DNA of 64,000 nt from Pokkaliibacter sp. MBI-7 (lineage in GTDB: Bacteria > Pseudomonadota > Gammaproteobacteria > Pseudomonadales > Balneatricaceae). The notes under the pieces were generated by a model. That model was not told the DNA's origin. It worked only from the letters and a program-made list of their open reading frames with translations, and searched no databases. This document shows positions 29,107 to 38,178 of this stretch, one piece after another. The translations under genes and the position numbers were made by a program. Every line of letters starts with the position of its first letter. The stretch's first letter is position 1. The stretch is taken from positions 2,609,001-2,673,000 of the forward strand of contig NZ_JARVTG010000001.1 in assembly GCF_029846635.1 (NCBI RefSeq), given 5' to 3'.

Positions 29107-29622
29107 ATGAGAAAAGTCAGAGTAGTCAGAGGTTTCACTCTGATTGAGATGATGGTCACCATCGCAGTACTGGCCATTGTCGCCACCATCGCCATTCCCG
29201 GCTTTACGCAGATGATGCTGAGCTATCGCACCAGTTCGGATGCGGACATGCTCTATCGTGCCTTGCTGACGGCACGCAGTGCGGCTGTGGATAAGCGCGC
29301 CAACGTGGTGGTGTGTCCGTCTGTGGATAATGTCAGCTGTGGCAGCGGCGCCAATCTGGTTATCTTTGTCGATAGCGATGGCAACAGCAAAGTCACTGAC
29401 AGCAGCGAACTGATCAGTGTGGTCGGGCTGAATGCGGCCACCAGCAACAGTACGGCCATCATCTTCAATCGTAGTGGCGCGGTGCAAAGCAGCGTTGGCA
29501 ATCAGAGTTTTCTTATCTGCCACGCCAGCAGCAGCAAGTCGGTCTATCGCACTGTCACCGTCAGTCTGAGTGGTCAGGTGACGCAGACCACGTCAACCTA
29601 TGGCACCAGCTGCCCTACTTAG
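29107..29622 (+). CDS. fimT: Type IV minor pilin, FimT/GspH family (cluster 2)
   Basis: A 171-residue prepilin with the site [20 protein letters not shown] and a GspH-like C-terminal domain. In cluster 1 the fimT gene is first; here it is last. ATG 29107 lies 5 bases after the pilE stop. The open frame reaches back to a TTG at 29092 inside pilE, which is less likely. Confidence 0.86.
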   Translation: MRKVRVVRGFTLIEMMVTIAVLAIVATIAIPGFTQMMLSYRTSSDADMLYRALLTARSAAVDKRANVVVCPSVDNVSCGSGANLVIFVDSDGNSKVTDSSELISVVGLNAATSNSTAIIFNRSGAVQSSVGNQSFLICHASSSKSVYRTVTVSLSGQVTQTTSTYGTSCPT

Positions 29623-29633
29623 TACCCAAAAAC

Positions 29634-29667
29634 GACAAAGGGCCGCGGTTGCGGCCCTTCTGTTGTC
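29634..29667. terminator. Bidirectional terminator between fimT and rph
   Basis: AAGGGCCGC (29638-29646) pairs with GCGGCCCTT (29651-29659) over a GGTT loop, with a partly matching outer GACAA / TTGTC arm. It lies between convergent genes. The flanking T-run is weak. Confidence 0.65.
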
Positions 29668-29680
29668 AGTCTGTAGCAGA

Positions 29681-30403
29681 TCAGCCAGCCAGCGCGGCCT
29701 GCTGCAGTGCGCACAGTTCCTTAATGCCCTGCTCAGCCAGCTCCAGCATCTCGTTAAGCTGTGCGCGGCTGTAGGATTCACCTTCGGCAGTACCCTGCAC
29801 TTCGACAAAGCCACCGTTGGAGGTCATGATTACGTTCATATCGGTCTCAGCGGCGGAATCTTCGTCATAGTCCAGATCCAGCACGGCCTTGTCCTTGTAA
29901 ATACCCACGGAAACCGCGGCCACCATCTGCTTCAGCGGGTCATGTTTGACGCCGAAGGACTTGTCCTGACGGATGAAGTTGAGTGCATCCACCAGTGCTA
30001 CGCAGGCACCCGTAATGGAGGCTGTGCGGGTACCGCCATCGGCCTGGATCACGTCGCAGTCTATATTGATGGTATTTTCTCCCAGCTTCTTCATGTCGAC
30101 CGCAGCACGCAGTGCACGACCGATTAAGCGCTGGATTTCCAGGGTGCGGCCACCCTGCTTGCCACGGGCTGCTTCGCGATCATTGCGGGTGCTGGTCGCA
30201 CGCGGCAGCATGCCGTACTCGGCGGTTACCCAGCCCTGGCCCTGGCCCTTGAGGAATCGGGGTACGCCACGGGTCACGCTGGCGGTGCAGATCACCTTGG
30301 TGTCACCGAACTCCACCAGGACCGAACCTTCGGCGTGTTTGGTGTAATTGCGGGTGATGCGCACAGTGCGCATCTGATCGACGCGACGGCCACTGGGACG
30401 CAT
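29681..30403 (-). CDS. rph: RNase PH
   Basis: A 240-residue phosphorolytic exoribonuclease that trims tRNA 3' ends. The sequence follows the family closely: [59 protein letters not shown] and [14 protein letters not shown] with the metal-binding acidic residues. The frame extends upstream to 30457, but the family start (MRPSGR) is at 30403. Divergent from yicC, the usual gammaproteobacterial arrangement. Confidence 0.95.
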   Translation of the reverse strand: MRPSGRRVDQMRTVRITRNYTKHAEGSVLVEFGDTKVICTASVTRGVPRFLKGQGQGWVTAEYGMLPRATSTRNDREAARGKQGGRTLEIQRLIGRALRAAVDMKKLGENTINIDCDVIQADGGTRTASITGACVALVDALNFIRQDKSFGVKHDPLKQMVAAVSVGIYKDKAVLDLDYDEDSAAETDMNVIMTSNGGFVEVQGTAEGESYSRAQLNEMLELAEQGIKELCALQQAALAG

Positions 30404-30645
30404 AAAATCGATACCCAGTTGTTTAAGCTGATCAGACAGAGATGAAGACATGCACAAAGTACCTTGTTGAGCTGATACGGATCACGCAGATTAAGACACC
30501 ACGGAAGTAAGGTACTGACATCACCCTGCAGGTGACTGCTCTCAGGCAGATGCAGAATCCGTACATTCCATAAGTTCAGGCCCGGCGGGACCGGGTGCTA
30601 GAATACCAGATCATCCACCATTACGCAGTGTTCGAGGGACGACAG

Positions 30646-31509
30646 ATGACTCAAAGCATGACCGCCTTTGCCCGTAAGGAAATCCAGCAAGAATGGGGCA
30701 CCCTGGTGTGGGAGATTCGCAGCGTCAATCATCGTTATCTTGAGCCTATCCTGCGTCTGCCCGACAACCTGCGTGAACTGGAGACCGGCCTGCGGGAAAA
30801 GCTGCGCCAGCAACTGTCACGTGGCAAGGTGGAGTGCACCCTGCGCTTTCAGGCGGCTGCCGGGCAGGGGTCGATGGTCATCAATGAGCCGTTACTACAG
30901 AGCCTGCTGGACGCCTGCGATCAGGTACAGACGCTACTGCCCAAGGCCGGCAAGCTCAATCCACTGGAAGTGCTGCAATGGCCGGGCGTGCTGCAGAGCA
31001 GTGAGCACGATCTGGCCGAGGTACAGGCCGAAGCGCTGGATCAGTTTGATGAAGCGCTGGCAGAGCTGGTACAGGGTCGTCAGCGTGAAGGCGGCGAGCT
31101 GGCCCAGCTGATACTGCAACGGCTGACGGCCATGAGCAGCATCGTTGCCAAGGTGCGTGATCTTTTGCCTGCCATTCTTGAACGCCAGCGCCAGCAACTG
31201 CTGGACAAGTTCGCAGAGCTGCAGATTGAACTGGACCCCACCCGGCTGGAGCAGGAAATGGTGCTGCTGGCACAGAAGGCTGACGTTGCCGAAGAGCTGG
31301 ATCGCCTCGATACCCATATTCAGGAAGTGAAACGTGTGCTGCGACAGAGCGGCTCCATTGGCCGCCGTCTGGATTTCCTCATGCAGGAGCTGAATCGCGA
31401 AGCCAATACCCTGTCCTCCAAGTCGATTGTGGCTGATACCACCCAGCAGGCAGTGGAGCTCAAGGTACTGATCGAACAGATGCGTGAGCAGGTACAGAAT
31501 ATTGAATAG
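30646..31509 (+). CDS. yicC: YicC family endoribonuclease-like protein
   Basis: A 287-residue protein starting MTQSMTAFARKE with GAGGGA 7 bases upstream; the open frame reaches 30595 without a ribosome site. It has the N-terminal GTLVWEIRSVNHRYLEP and the C-terminal DUF1732 helices ending VLIEQMREQVQNIE. YicC proteins are stress-related RNases. The last codons form the attachment site of the island: the sequence after GAA is TAG here, whereas the right junction has TGA, so the protein is unchanged by integration. Confidence 0.94.
   Translation: MTQSMTAFARKEIQQEWGTLVWEIRSVNHRYLEPILRLPDNLRELETGLREKLRQQLSRGKVECTLRFQAAAGQGSMVINEPLLQSLLDACDQVQTLLPKAGKLNPLEVLQWPGVLQSSEHDLAEVQAEALDQFDEALAELVQGRQREGGELAQLILQRLTAMSSIVAKVRDLLPAILERQRQQLLDKFAELQIELDPTRLEQEMVLLAQKADVAEELDRLDTHIQEVKRVLRQSGSIGRRLDFLMQELNREANTLSSKSIVADTTQQAVELKVLIEQMREQVQNIE
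31487..31507. repeat. attL: 21-bp direct repeat at 3' end of yicC
   Basis: The 21 bases from 31487 (AGCAGGTACA... ending ATTGAAT) are repeated identically at 57998-58018. They encode the end of YicC. The repeats bound a 26.5-kb segment with an integrase at one end and excisionase-like genes at the other, as expected for the crossover region of a tyrosine recombinase. Confidence 0.93.
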
Positions 31510-31623
31510 TTTTCCCTTGCTTTCCAACTCTTTCAGATTATTGACAAAGCCCTGATTTTAAAGGGCTTTTGTTTTTCATCCTGTCCTACCTCGTTTCATC
31601 TTGTTTCATCCATGCGGTGAGTT

Positions 31624-31669
31624 AACTGGTGAGTAATGGCTCTGTATACTCACACCAAATGGTGAGTAA
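31624..31669. promoter_or_regulatory. Integrase promoter region with arm-type repeats
   Basis: AACTGGTGAGTAA (31624-31636) recurs exactly at 57903-57915 near the right end. TGGTGAGTAA occurs again at 31660-31669, and an imperfect inverted copy lies between. Short repeats near both att cores and just before int are typical arm-binding sites for integrase, and could also make int autoregulated. Confidence 0.6.
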
Positions 31670-31680
31670 AAGGAGGGCCT

Positions 31681-32892
31681 ATGGCCATGACAGCAAAGCA
31701 AGTCGCCGCACTTGCAAAGGCCGGGGAGCCAATACGAAAGTCATACGGTAAAGGGCTGTACTTCGTCGTCCCGGACTCGGGAAGCCCGTACTGGGCGCTA
31801 AGGTACAGCGTGGATGGCAAACGCAAGCAGATGACACTGGGGCAGTATGCCGACATGTCACTGGCAGATGCTCGGACAGAAGCGGAAGTCTTCAAGCGCG
31901 AACTCCGCCAGGGAGTCGACCCGCTGATTGCCAAACAACGCCAGAAATGGATCGGGATCAGCAGCGTCGATGACTTGTTCCAGGATTGGTACACGAACGA
32001 CCTGCTCCCCAGACTGAAGCACCCCAATATTCCGGCCAGGATTTTCAACAAAGACATCAAACCCGTCATCGGTGAGCTCAAGATTCATGATGTTACGGCC
32101 CTTGATGTTCGAGAAGTCATCCATCGAGTTAGAGACAGCGGGCGTCCAACCGTTGCGAACGACACCCTGGGCTACATGAAGCAGCTCTTCAACCACGCAG
32201 TAAAGCTTGAGTTGACCGCAAACAATCCTGCATCACCTTTCACAATCAACGATGCCGGGGGACTCGAAGAATCCCGAGCCAGGGCGCTGAAGCTGGACGA
32301 AGTAGAACAAGTATTCAAAGTTTTCAGGAAGCATCTGAACAGCTTTGGCAGAGACAACTACCTGTCATGCTGCCTGTTCCTGGTGCTCGGGAACCGGAAA
32401 AGCGAGTTGTGCGAGGCCCCCTGGTCAGAATTTGATCTGGAGCAGTATGTTTGGCACATACCTCAGGAGCGGGTAAAGACCGGAATCCCAATCTCTATAC
32501 CTCTACCAAGCCAAGCCATGGAGTGGCTGAATGAGCTCAAAGTAAGATCACTGGGTTCTGAGTACGTTTTCCCAGCCAGACGCCGCAGCAAACTGCCCCA
32601 TATGGGGCCTGACACCCTGAATCGTGCGATCTCCAAGCTGTTTGGACGAGAAGCAGGACGGAAGATCCAGCCACCCAACGTAATGGGCGACATCAAGCAC
32701 TTCACCGTCCATGATCTCAGGCGAACCTTCAGAAGCCTAGCCTCCTCAGTTGGGACGCCGCGTCACATTGCGCGTCTCTGCACCAACCATCGGCAGGGAG
32801 GAGTAGATGGTATCTATGACAGGCATGAGTACTTCGAGGAGCGGAAAGCGGCTCACCAGAAGGTAGCCGATCTGGTCTCGCCATACCTATAG
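31681..32892 (+). CDS. int: Tyrosine integrase, P4/DUF4102 type
   Basis: A 403-residue site-specific recombinase that would integrate the island at the yicC end. Residues about 1-95 form the P4-type N-terminal arm-binding domain (SYGKGLYFVVPDSGSPYWAL); about 100-190 the core-binding SAM-like domain. Catalytic elements: Arg near 239 (LGNRKSELCEAPW), His344 in VHDLRRTFRSLA, a second His in TNHRQGG, and the tyrosine nucleophile in IYDRHEY (379 or 384). AGGAGG lies shortly before ATG 31681. It begins 174 bases inside attL. Confidence 0.93.
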   Translation: MAMTAKQVAALAKAGEPIRKSYGKGLYFVVPDSGSPYWALRYSVDGKRKQMTLGQYADMSLADARTEAEVFKRELRQGVDPLIAKQRQKWIGISSVDDLFQDWYTNDLLPRLKHPNIPARIFNKDIKPVIGELKIHDVTALDVREVIHRVRDSGRPTVANDTLGYMKQLFNHAVKLELTANNPASPFTINDAGGLEESRARALKLDEVEQVFKVFRKHLNSFGRDNYLSCCLFLVLGNRKSELCEAPWSEFDLEQYVWHIPQERVKTGIPISIPLPSQAMEWLNELKVRSLGSEYVFPARRRSKLPHMGPDTLNRAISKLFGREAGRKIQPPNVMGDIKHFTVHDLRRTFRSLASSVGTPRHIARLCTNHRQGGVDGIYDRHEYFEERKAAHQKVADLVSPYL

Positions 32893-32954
32893 CGGCTTAT
32901 CCATATGCGCGCAAAGAACACCTAATTTAAAATTATGGTTTCTGTGCGCAAAAT

Positions 32955-32971
32955 GCAGTACATTGTACTGC
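32955..32971. promoter_or_regulatory. 17-bp palindromic operator
   Basis: GCAGTACA-T-TGTACTGC is a perfect 8-1-8 inverted repeat 24 bases before the start of the small ribbon-helix-helix gene. It is probably that protein's own operator. Confidence 0.55.
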
Positions 32972-32994
32972 GCGAGCACATGGTAGGATATGCA

Positions 32995-33183
32995 ATGGCA
33001 CGGTCTAAAGAAGAAACTTTGTCTATTCGTACATCTAAGGAAATAAAGATGCTACTCAAAGCAGCAGCGGAAAAAGAACATCGTTCTCAAGCCTCTATGC
33101 TTGAGGTTTTGATCTTAGATTATGCGAAGCTGCACGGGTTGGTTCTGGGAGATATTCCTCCAACCAACGGTAGTCGTGGATAG
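32995..33183 (+). CDS. Small ribbon-helix-helix-like DNA-binding protein
   Basis: A 62-residue protein. ETLSIRTSKEIKMLLKAAAE resembles the beta-strand plus first helix of Arc/CopG or DUF1778-type repressors, followed by RSQASMLEVLILDYAKLHG as the second helix. AGGA lies 7 bases before ATG 32995; the open frame reaches back to 32935 across the palindrome, which is unlikely to be translated. DUF1778-type proteins can be antitoxins, but no toxin gene follows. It lies between int and the defence genes and may regulate either. Confidence 0.6.
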   Translation: MARSKEETLSIRTSKEIKMLLKAAAEKEHRSQASMLEVLILDYAKLHGLVLGDIPPTNGSRG

Positions 33184-33311
33184 TTATAGTAATAGCCCTC
33201 AATGTTTCATAACGTACTATTAGTTATGCCGATTGGGCTACAGGGTGTCCGATATGGCAAGAGAGAATATTATAAAAACGGTATCAAAGCCTATGTGCCA
33301 AGGGGGCAATA

Positions 33312-34283
33312 ATGGCTAACGGTAAAATACTGAGGCAGTTGATTAGGGCAGGAACCAGTGGTGATTCCGAGGCCTTTCGACGTGCTTCTGAAGCTGTTAT
33401 TCAGGATGAGCGGCAAAAGCAACATCACCTGCTTGCAAACGATCTTGAACAAATATTGTATGGAGAGCACTTAAGGCCACTTAAGCAAAGTGGACGTAAT
33501 ACCTTGCCTACTCCTCCTGTAGATAAAGAGCGAGGACTACCACTTTTAGATGTTCGACAAGCTCAGCGACCTATAGAAGAAATGGTGCTACCTGAGTCAA
33601 GTCTTACATCTATCGAGGAACTTCTTGAGGAACACCGCCGAGTCGATGTGCTGAGAAGTTATGGCATGAAGCCTTCTGGAAAAATTATTTTTCATGGGCC
33701 TCCAGGCTGCGGAAAAACCTTAGCAGCGGAGGTCATTGCTTTTGAGCTTGATTTACCTCTTGCCATTGTTCGTCTCGATGCATTGGTATCATCTTTTTTG
33801 GGTGAAACGGCAGCGAATCTTCGCAAAGTTTTTGACTTTGTTGCTGATCATTCAATGGTAGTTTTATTTGATGAGTTTGACGCCATAGGCAAAGAACGTT
33901 CTGACTCAGGTGAACATGGCGAGTTACGCCGCGTCGTTAACGCAGTGCTTCAAATGATGGACGCTTATCAAGGGAAGAGTCTTATATTGGCAGCGACAAA
34001 TCATGAGCACATTTTGGATAGTGCCATCTGGCGACGCTTCGATGAAAAAATTGACTTTCCATTACCAGATGAACAGCAAATACAACAAATTCTTTCACTC
34101 AAGTTGCGTGGTGTGCGTCGTCAATTTGAGTTAGATGAAAAATCTCTCCTCGGAATATTTTCCACAAAAAGTGGTGCTGATATCGAGCGTATTGTGCGTA
34201 GAGCCGTTAAACGAATGATTCTACGTAGTCAGGAATTTTTGACCGTTAAGGATCTGAAGCAAGCAGCTTCTCGAGAAAGTTAA
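33312..34283 (+). CDS. ietA: IetA-like AAA+ ATPase of anti-phage pair
   Basis: A 323-residue ATPase of the FtsH/Cdc48-like AAA+ clade. Walker A is GPPGCGKT (129-136), Walker B is VVLFDEFD (183-190), and sensor/arginine-finger residues are visible in LAATNHEHILDSAIWRRFDE. The N-terminal 90 residues are helical and family-specific. Fourteen bases separate it from a subtilisin-like protease gene; this ATPase + S8 protease pair is the IetAS defence system described in large-scale phage-defence screens. Base composition is clearly more AT-rich than the chromosome, marking transfer. Confidence 0.82.
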   Translation: MANGKILRQLIRAGTSGDSEAFRRASEAVIQDERQKQHHLLANDLEQILYGEHLRPLKQSGRNTLPTPPVDKERGLPLLDVRQAQRPIEEMVLPESSLTSIEELLEEHRRVDVLRSYGMKPSGKIIFHGPPGCGKTLAAEVIAFELDLPLAIVRLDALVSSFLGETAANLRKVFDFVADHSMVVLFDEFDAIGKERSDSGEHGELRRVVNAVLQMMDAYQGKSLILAATNHEHILDSAIWRRFDEKIDFPLPDEQQIQQILSLKLRGVRRQFELDEKSLLGIFSTKSGADIERIVRRAVKRMILRSQEFLTVKDLKQAASRES

Positions 34284-34297
34284 ACAAGGGGCTAGGA

Positions 34298-36676
34298 ATG
34301 GCTAATTATGAACATCTTAGGATAGAAAGAGAACTGCTTGAGAATGAACGTAGAACAAGAAAAATCAATATTCCAAGACATCCACGAGGTGATCTTCGTG
34401 GGCATGGTCAAAAATTATCCAGAGACTTAACTGAATCATTCAAATTCGCACAAAGTCAACAAACGTCACGCCCTGGTAATTTTGTACTGAAAATTCGTTA
34501 TACAGGACTTCTCGATATTACCCATCTAAACAAACATGGTATCGAGTTTGTAAGCCAAGAAGACAATCATCTGTGTGTTGTTTTTGTTGATGAAACCGGA
34601 ATGGCTGTGTTTGCAGATCACTTGCAACGTCTAGGTTTAGACGATGCAGAGTTGACGTACAAACAGATTCTCGAAGCCATAGAGGGGATCGATAACTGGA
34701 CAAGTGAGGATCGGAAGAGTTGGGCTCTCAGAAGAAATGGCTTACCAAGGTCAGAAAAATTTCTCTTAGATGTGGAACTTTGGCCTGTGGCTGTTGCTCA
34801 TCATCCTGAGAGATTAAGCACTTGTGATGCATTTGAGCGTTGGTTAGTTCATAACGGAATACGGCGAACAGATAAAGTTAACCTTGATAGCTTAATAATG
34901 TACCGTCTGGAGGTTAACTCTAGTCAGGCGAATGTACTGCTGAATCACAGCGATGTTAGGCTGGTTGATCTCCCACCCAAGAGCGGTATTCACTATAGCC
35001 AATTGAATTGTGACATCGATAGAATTCCTGAAGGAATACTATCCCCTACTCATCAAGCTGCCAGAGTTTGTGTTCTTGATAGCGGAGTAAATACTAACCA
35101 TCCCCTGTTGGCACCCGCAATTGCGGAAAGTGAAGACTTTATTGGTGATACAGGTGGCATGGATTTGAATGGTCATGGTACTGCTGTCGCTGGTGTAGCT
35201 CTGTATGGTGACTTGGAAGCGTGTAACTCAACTAATTATTGGCACCCTGAACTTTGGATTTTCAATGGCAGAATTCTTGATGAGAATGCGGAGTTTGACT
35301 CCAGTTCTATCGAAAAAACTCTCATTGAAGCTGTAACCTATTTTGTCGAAGAACATCAATGTCGGATTTTCAATTTGTCGTTAGGGAATTCCAATGCACC
35401 TTACGATAATCGTCATATTCGAGGAATTGCGTATGTCTTGGATAAATTGGCTAGGGACTTCAATATCTTATTTGTCGTTTCTGCTGGGAACTTCTCAGGC
35501 TTTATCGATCCAGATGTGCCAAGACATAGCTGGAGGGACGAGTATCCAGAATACCTCATAGCTGAGGAAAGTATTATCATAGATCCAGCTCCGGCACTAA
35601 ACGTTCTAACAGTGGGAAGCTTGGCTCGACATAATGCGACTTTCGATGCTCAACGGTATCCTGAAATTGGGCAATTGGCTCCAGCCACAGAAAATCAACC
35701 ATCCCCATTTACACGTCACGGTCCCAGTATTAAAGGGGCAATTAAACCCGAGCTGGTAGCTATGGGTGGAAACTTGGCTTCTCCAATAAGAACAGGCAAC
35801 GAACTCAATGCAGTTATGCGAGGCATGGGGGTATTGACCTGTAATAGTCGATTCGTTGGGAGCACATTGTTTAGCGAAATTAGCGGAACAAGTTTTGCGG
35901 CACCTTACATCACCCATCTTGCAGGTCGTTTATTGAATAGCTATCCGAATGCTTCTGCTAATTTGCTCAGAGCACTACTGGTTAATCATGCGAATATGCT
36001 GTCGGAGATTGAAAGCAGCTTTCCTGAAGATATGAAGAAATCTTATAGGCGCGCAAATGGACGAGATGCGTTTAGAGACATAGCTGGTTATGGTGCTGTT
36101 GATGAGGGGGAGCTTTTTAGATCTTCACAAAATGCCGTTGTCTTAATGGCCGAAGAGAAAATAGAAAATAACTCGCATCACTTTTTCGAACTGCCGCTTC
36201 CCGATGATTTTTTAAGGTCTCAGCGTGCTTCCAGAGAAATTAGAGTTACTCTGTCTTATTGTCCAGCGGTCAGGACAACTAGGATAGACTATGTGGCCAC
36301 TAAAATGTCTTTTAGGTTAGTCAAAGATCAGTCGCTTGAATCTGTTCAAAGGCATTTCAATCACAGTACTCAGGATGAAACTAAAACCAGAAATGATGAT
36401 GCTACAAGCAATAGGGACATAAGTGCTGAATTAAGAGGTAAAGGTACGGTTCAATCTTCAACTTGGCGGATTAAACAGCCGAAGCCTTCTGAAAAGTGGT
36501 TCGTTGTAATTACTCGACAAGATAGAGATTGGGGTGAGGCGTTGAGTTTCGAACAAGAAGACTATGCCTTGGTTGTGACTGTCACTGATCGAGAGAATGA
36601 GGAAGCCCAGCTGTATAGCCAAATATCACAACGCATAGAGCTTAAGGCTAGAGAACGTGCACGGGCTCGAGTGTAG
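34298..36676 (+). CDS. ietS: IetS-like subtilisin family (S8) protease of anti-phage pair
   Basis: A 792-residue cytoplasmic protease with no signal peptide. The catalytic triad is intact: Asp261 in VCVLDSGVNTNHP, His293 in DLNGHGTAVAG, Ser532 in ISGTSFAAPYITHLAG. The first 240 residues are a family-specific N-terminal region and the last 200 a beta-rich C-terminal region. Paired with the upstream AAA+ gene. The protease presumably cleaves host or phage targets upon infection, controlled by the ATPase; this is inference from the pair. Similar genes were also found on plasmids as plasmid-exclusion factors. Confidence 0.83.
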   Translation: MANYEHLRIERELLENERRTRKINIPRHPRGDLRGHGQKLSRDLTESFKFAQSQQTSRPGNFVLKIRYTGLLDITHLNKHGIEFVSQEDNHLCVVFVDETGMAVFADHLQRLGLDDAELTYKQILEAIEGIDNWTSEDRKSWALRRNGLPRSEKFLLDVELWPVAVAHHPERLSTCDAFERWLVHNGIRRTDKVNLDSLIMYRLEVNSSQANVLLNHSDVRLVDLPPKSGIHYSQLNCDIDRIPEGILSPTHQAARVCVLDSGVNTNHPLLAPAIAESEDFIGDTGGMDLNGHGTAVAGVALYGDLEACNSTNYWHPELWIFNGRILDENAEFDSSSIEKTLIEAVTYFVEEHQCRIFNLSLGNSNAPYDNRHIRGIAYVLDKLARDFNILFVVSAGNFSGFIDPDVPRHSWRDEYPEYLIAEESIIIDPAPALNVLTVGSLARHNATFDAQRYPEIGQLAPATENQPSPFTRHGPSIKGAIKPELVAMGGNLASPIRTGNELNAVMRGMGVLTCNSRFVGSTLFSEISGTSFAAPYITHLAGRLLNSYPNASANLLRALLVNHANMLSEIESSFPEDMKKSYRRANGRDAFRDIAGYGAVDEGELFRSSQNAVVLMAEEKIENNSHHFFELPLPDDFLRSQRASREIRVTLSYCPAVRTTRIDYVATKMSFRLVKDQSLESVQRHFNHSTQDETKTRNDDATSNRDISAELRGKGTVQSSTWRIKQPKPSEKWFVVITRQDRDWGEALSFEQEDYALVVTVTDRENEEAQLYSQISQRIELKARERARARV

Positions 36677-36858
36677 GGAATTCTTGTTCTGTAAAAATCA
36701 CCCATGGAACGGGAAGATTTAATTTTTTTGGGCCATATGTATTAGGATAAAAGGATGAAACTGCACAGTATTCGGGTTTCAAATTTTCAGAGTTTTGGTG
36801 CTGAACCAATAGAACTGACACTGGAAAATATTACCTATCTGATTGGCCCCAACGGGTC

Positions 36859-38178
36859 GGGTCTGTCAAACGAACTGTGTAACTGCTCCCTTTCAGAGTG
36901 CGGCCAGCGGCACGCGCTCCTCCCCAAACATCACCTGAAAACTCTGTAGTGCCGGTTTCCAGTGATGAATAGCCTTCCAGTTCTTCGATGCTTCGCGGAT
37001 AGCCAGAAAGAGTGACTTGAGTGCCGAATCGTCGTTCGGAAAAATGCGCCGATTACGTGTCAGTTTCCGCAGGCTCATGTTCAGGGATTCGATGGCGTTG
37101 GTCGTGTAGATCACTTTCCGGATCTCCGGCAGGAACTGGAAGAACGGTATGATGTTGTCCCAGTGACCGCGCCACAACCGCACCACCGCCCGATATTTCT
37201 CACCCCAATCGCTCTCAAAGTCATCCAGTTCGCGCACGGCTTCGTCCGCTGTCGCCGATGTGTAAATTCGCTTCAGGGCACCCACAACGACCTTGCTGTC
37301 TTTGGTGTTGACATAACGCAAGCTGGCGCGCACCAGATGCACAATACACAGCTGGGTCAACGTTTTCGGAAACACCGCGTTGACCGCTTCCGGCAACCCC
37401 TTCAGGCCGTCCATACTGGCGATGTAAATATCCTGCACGCCACGATGACGCAACTCCGTCAGCACCGACAACCAGAACTTCGCCCCTTCGCTTTCGGCCA
37501 GCCACAGACCCAGCACTTCTTTCTCGCCGCGCAGATTGACGCCAAGCACAACGTGCGCTGACTTGTTCACCACCTGCTTGTTGTGCTGTACCTTGACCAC
37601 CAGACCATCCAGCCAGACGATGGGGTAAATCGCTTCCAGCGGTCGCGTCTGCCACGCTTTGGCTTCCTCCAGAACCGCATCAGTAACCTGGGCGATGAGT
37701 GTGTGCGAAATCGTCACACCGTATAAGTCCACCAGCGCACTCTCGATATCACGCGTGGTCATGCCCTTGGCGTACAGTGTCAGGATCTTGTCTTCCATCC
37801 CCGCCAGCCGAACTTGCCGCTTCTTGAGCAGCTGTGGCTCGAAGCGGCCTTCTCGGTCGCGGGGAGTCTCTATGAGCAAGTCGCCGACATCACTCTGCAC
37901 CGTTTTACGGCTCTTGCCGTTACGGGTATTGCCCCGCTTGGCACCGGGCTCGGCTTTGTCGTGGCGGTCGTAGCCAAGGTGGTCGTCCATCTCGGCTTGC
38001 AGGCTGCGATTGATCATGTGTTGCAGCATCTGGGCGTACAGCTTGCTGACATCCTCCGGGGTCTTACATTCCTGAGTCAGCTCATCCAACATCTCTGGCG
38101 TTAGTGCCATGTAACTGCTCCTCGCGGTGTTCCCGCATCATCCCATAAACGCAGTTACACAGTTCAATTTACAGACCC
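36859..38178 (-). mobile_element. IS256-family insertion sequence, copy 1 (1,320 bp)
   Basis: Ends begin GGGTCTGTCAAACGAACTGT and, inverted, GGGTCTGTAAATTGAACTGT: imperfect terminal repeats of about 28 bp. The 8-bp target duplication AACGGGTC lies at 36851-36858 and 38179-38186. It carries one transposase on the minus strand. The sequence appears identical to copy 2 but inverted, so insertion is recent. Confidence 0.95.
36893..38110 (-). CDS. IS256-family (mutator-type) transposase, copy 1
   Basis: A 405-residue DDE transposase. The catalytic acidic residues are seen in VWLDGLVVKV, SMDGLKGLPEAV and TTNAIESLNMSLRK, the last with the typical mutator signature. The protein is identical to that encoded at 41912-43129. 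AGGAG lies before the ATG at 38110. Confidence 0.95.
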   Translation of the reverse strand: MALTPEMLDELTQECKTPEDVSKLYAQMLQHMINRSLQAEMDDHLGYDRHDKAEPGAKRGNTRNGKSRKTVQSDVGDLLIETPRDREGRFEPQLLKKRQVRLAGMEDKILTLYAKGMTTRDIESALVDLYGVTISHTLIAQVTDAVLEEAKAWQTRPLEAIYPIVWLDGLVVKVQHNKQVVNKSAHVVLGVNLRGEKEVLGLWLAESEGAKFWLSVLTELRHRGVQDIYIASMDGLKGLPEAVNAVFPKTLTQLCIVHLVRASLRYVNTKDSKVVVGALKRIYTSATADEAVRELDDFESDWGEKYRAVVRLWRGHWDNIIPFFQFLPEIRKVIYTTNAIESLNMSLRKLTRNRRIFPNDDSALKSLFLAIREASKNWKAIHHWKPALQSFQVMFGEERVPLAAL

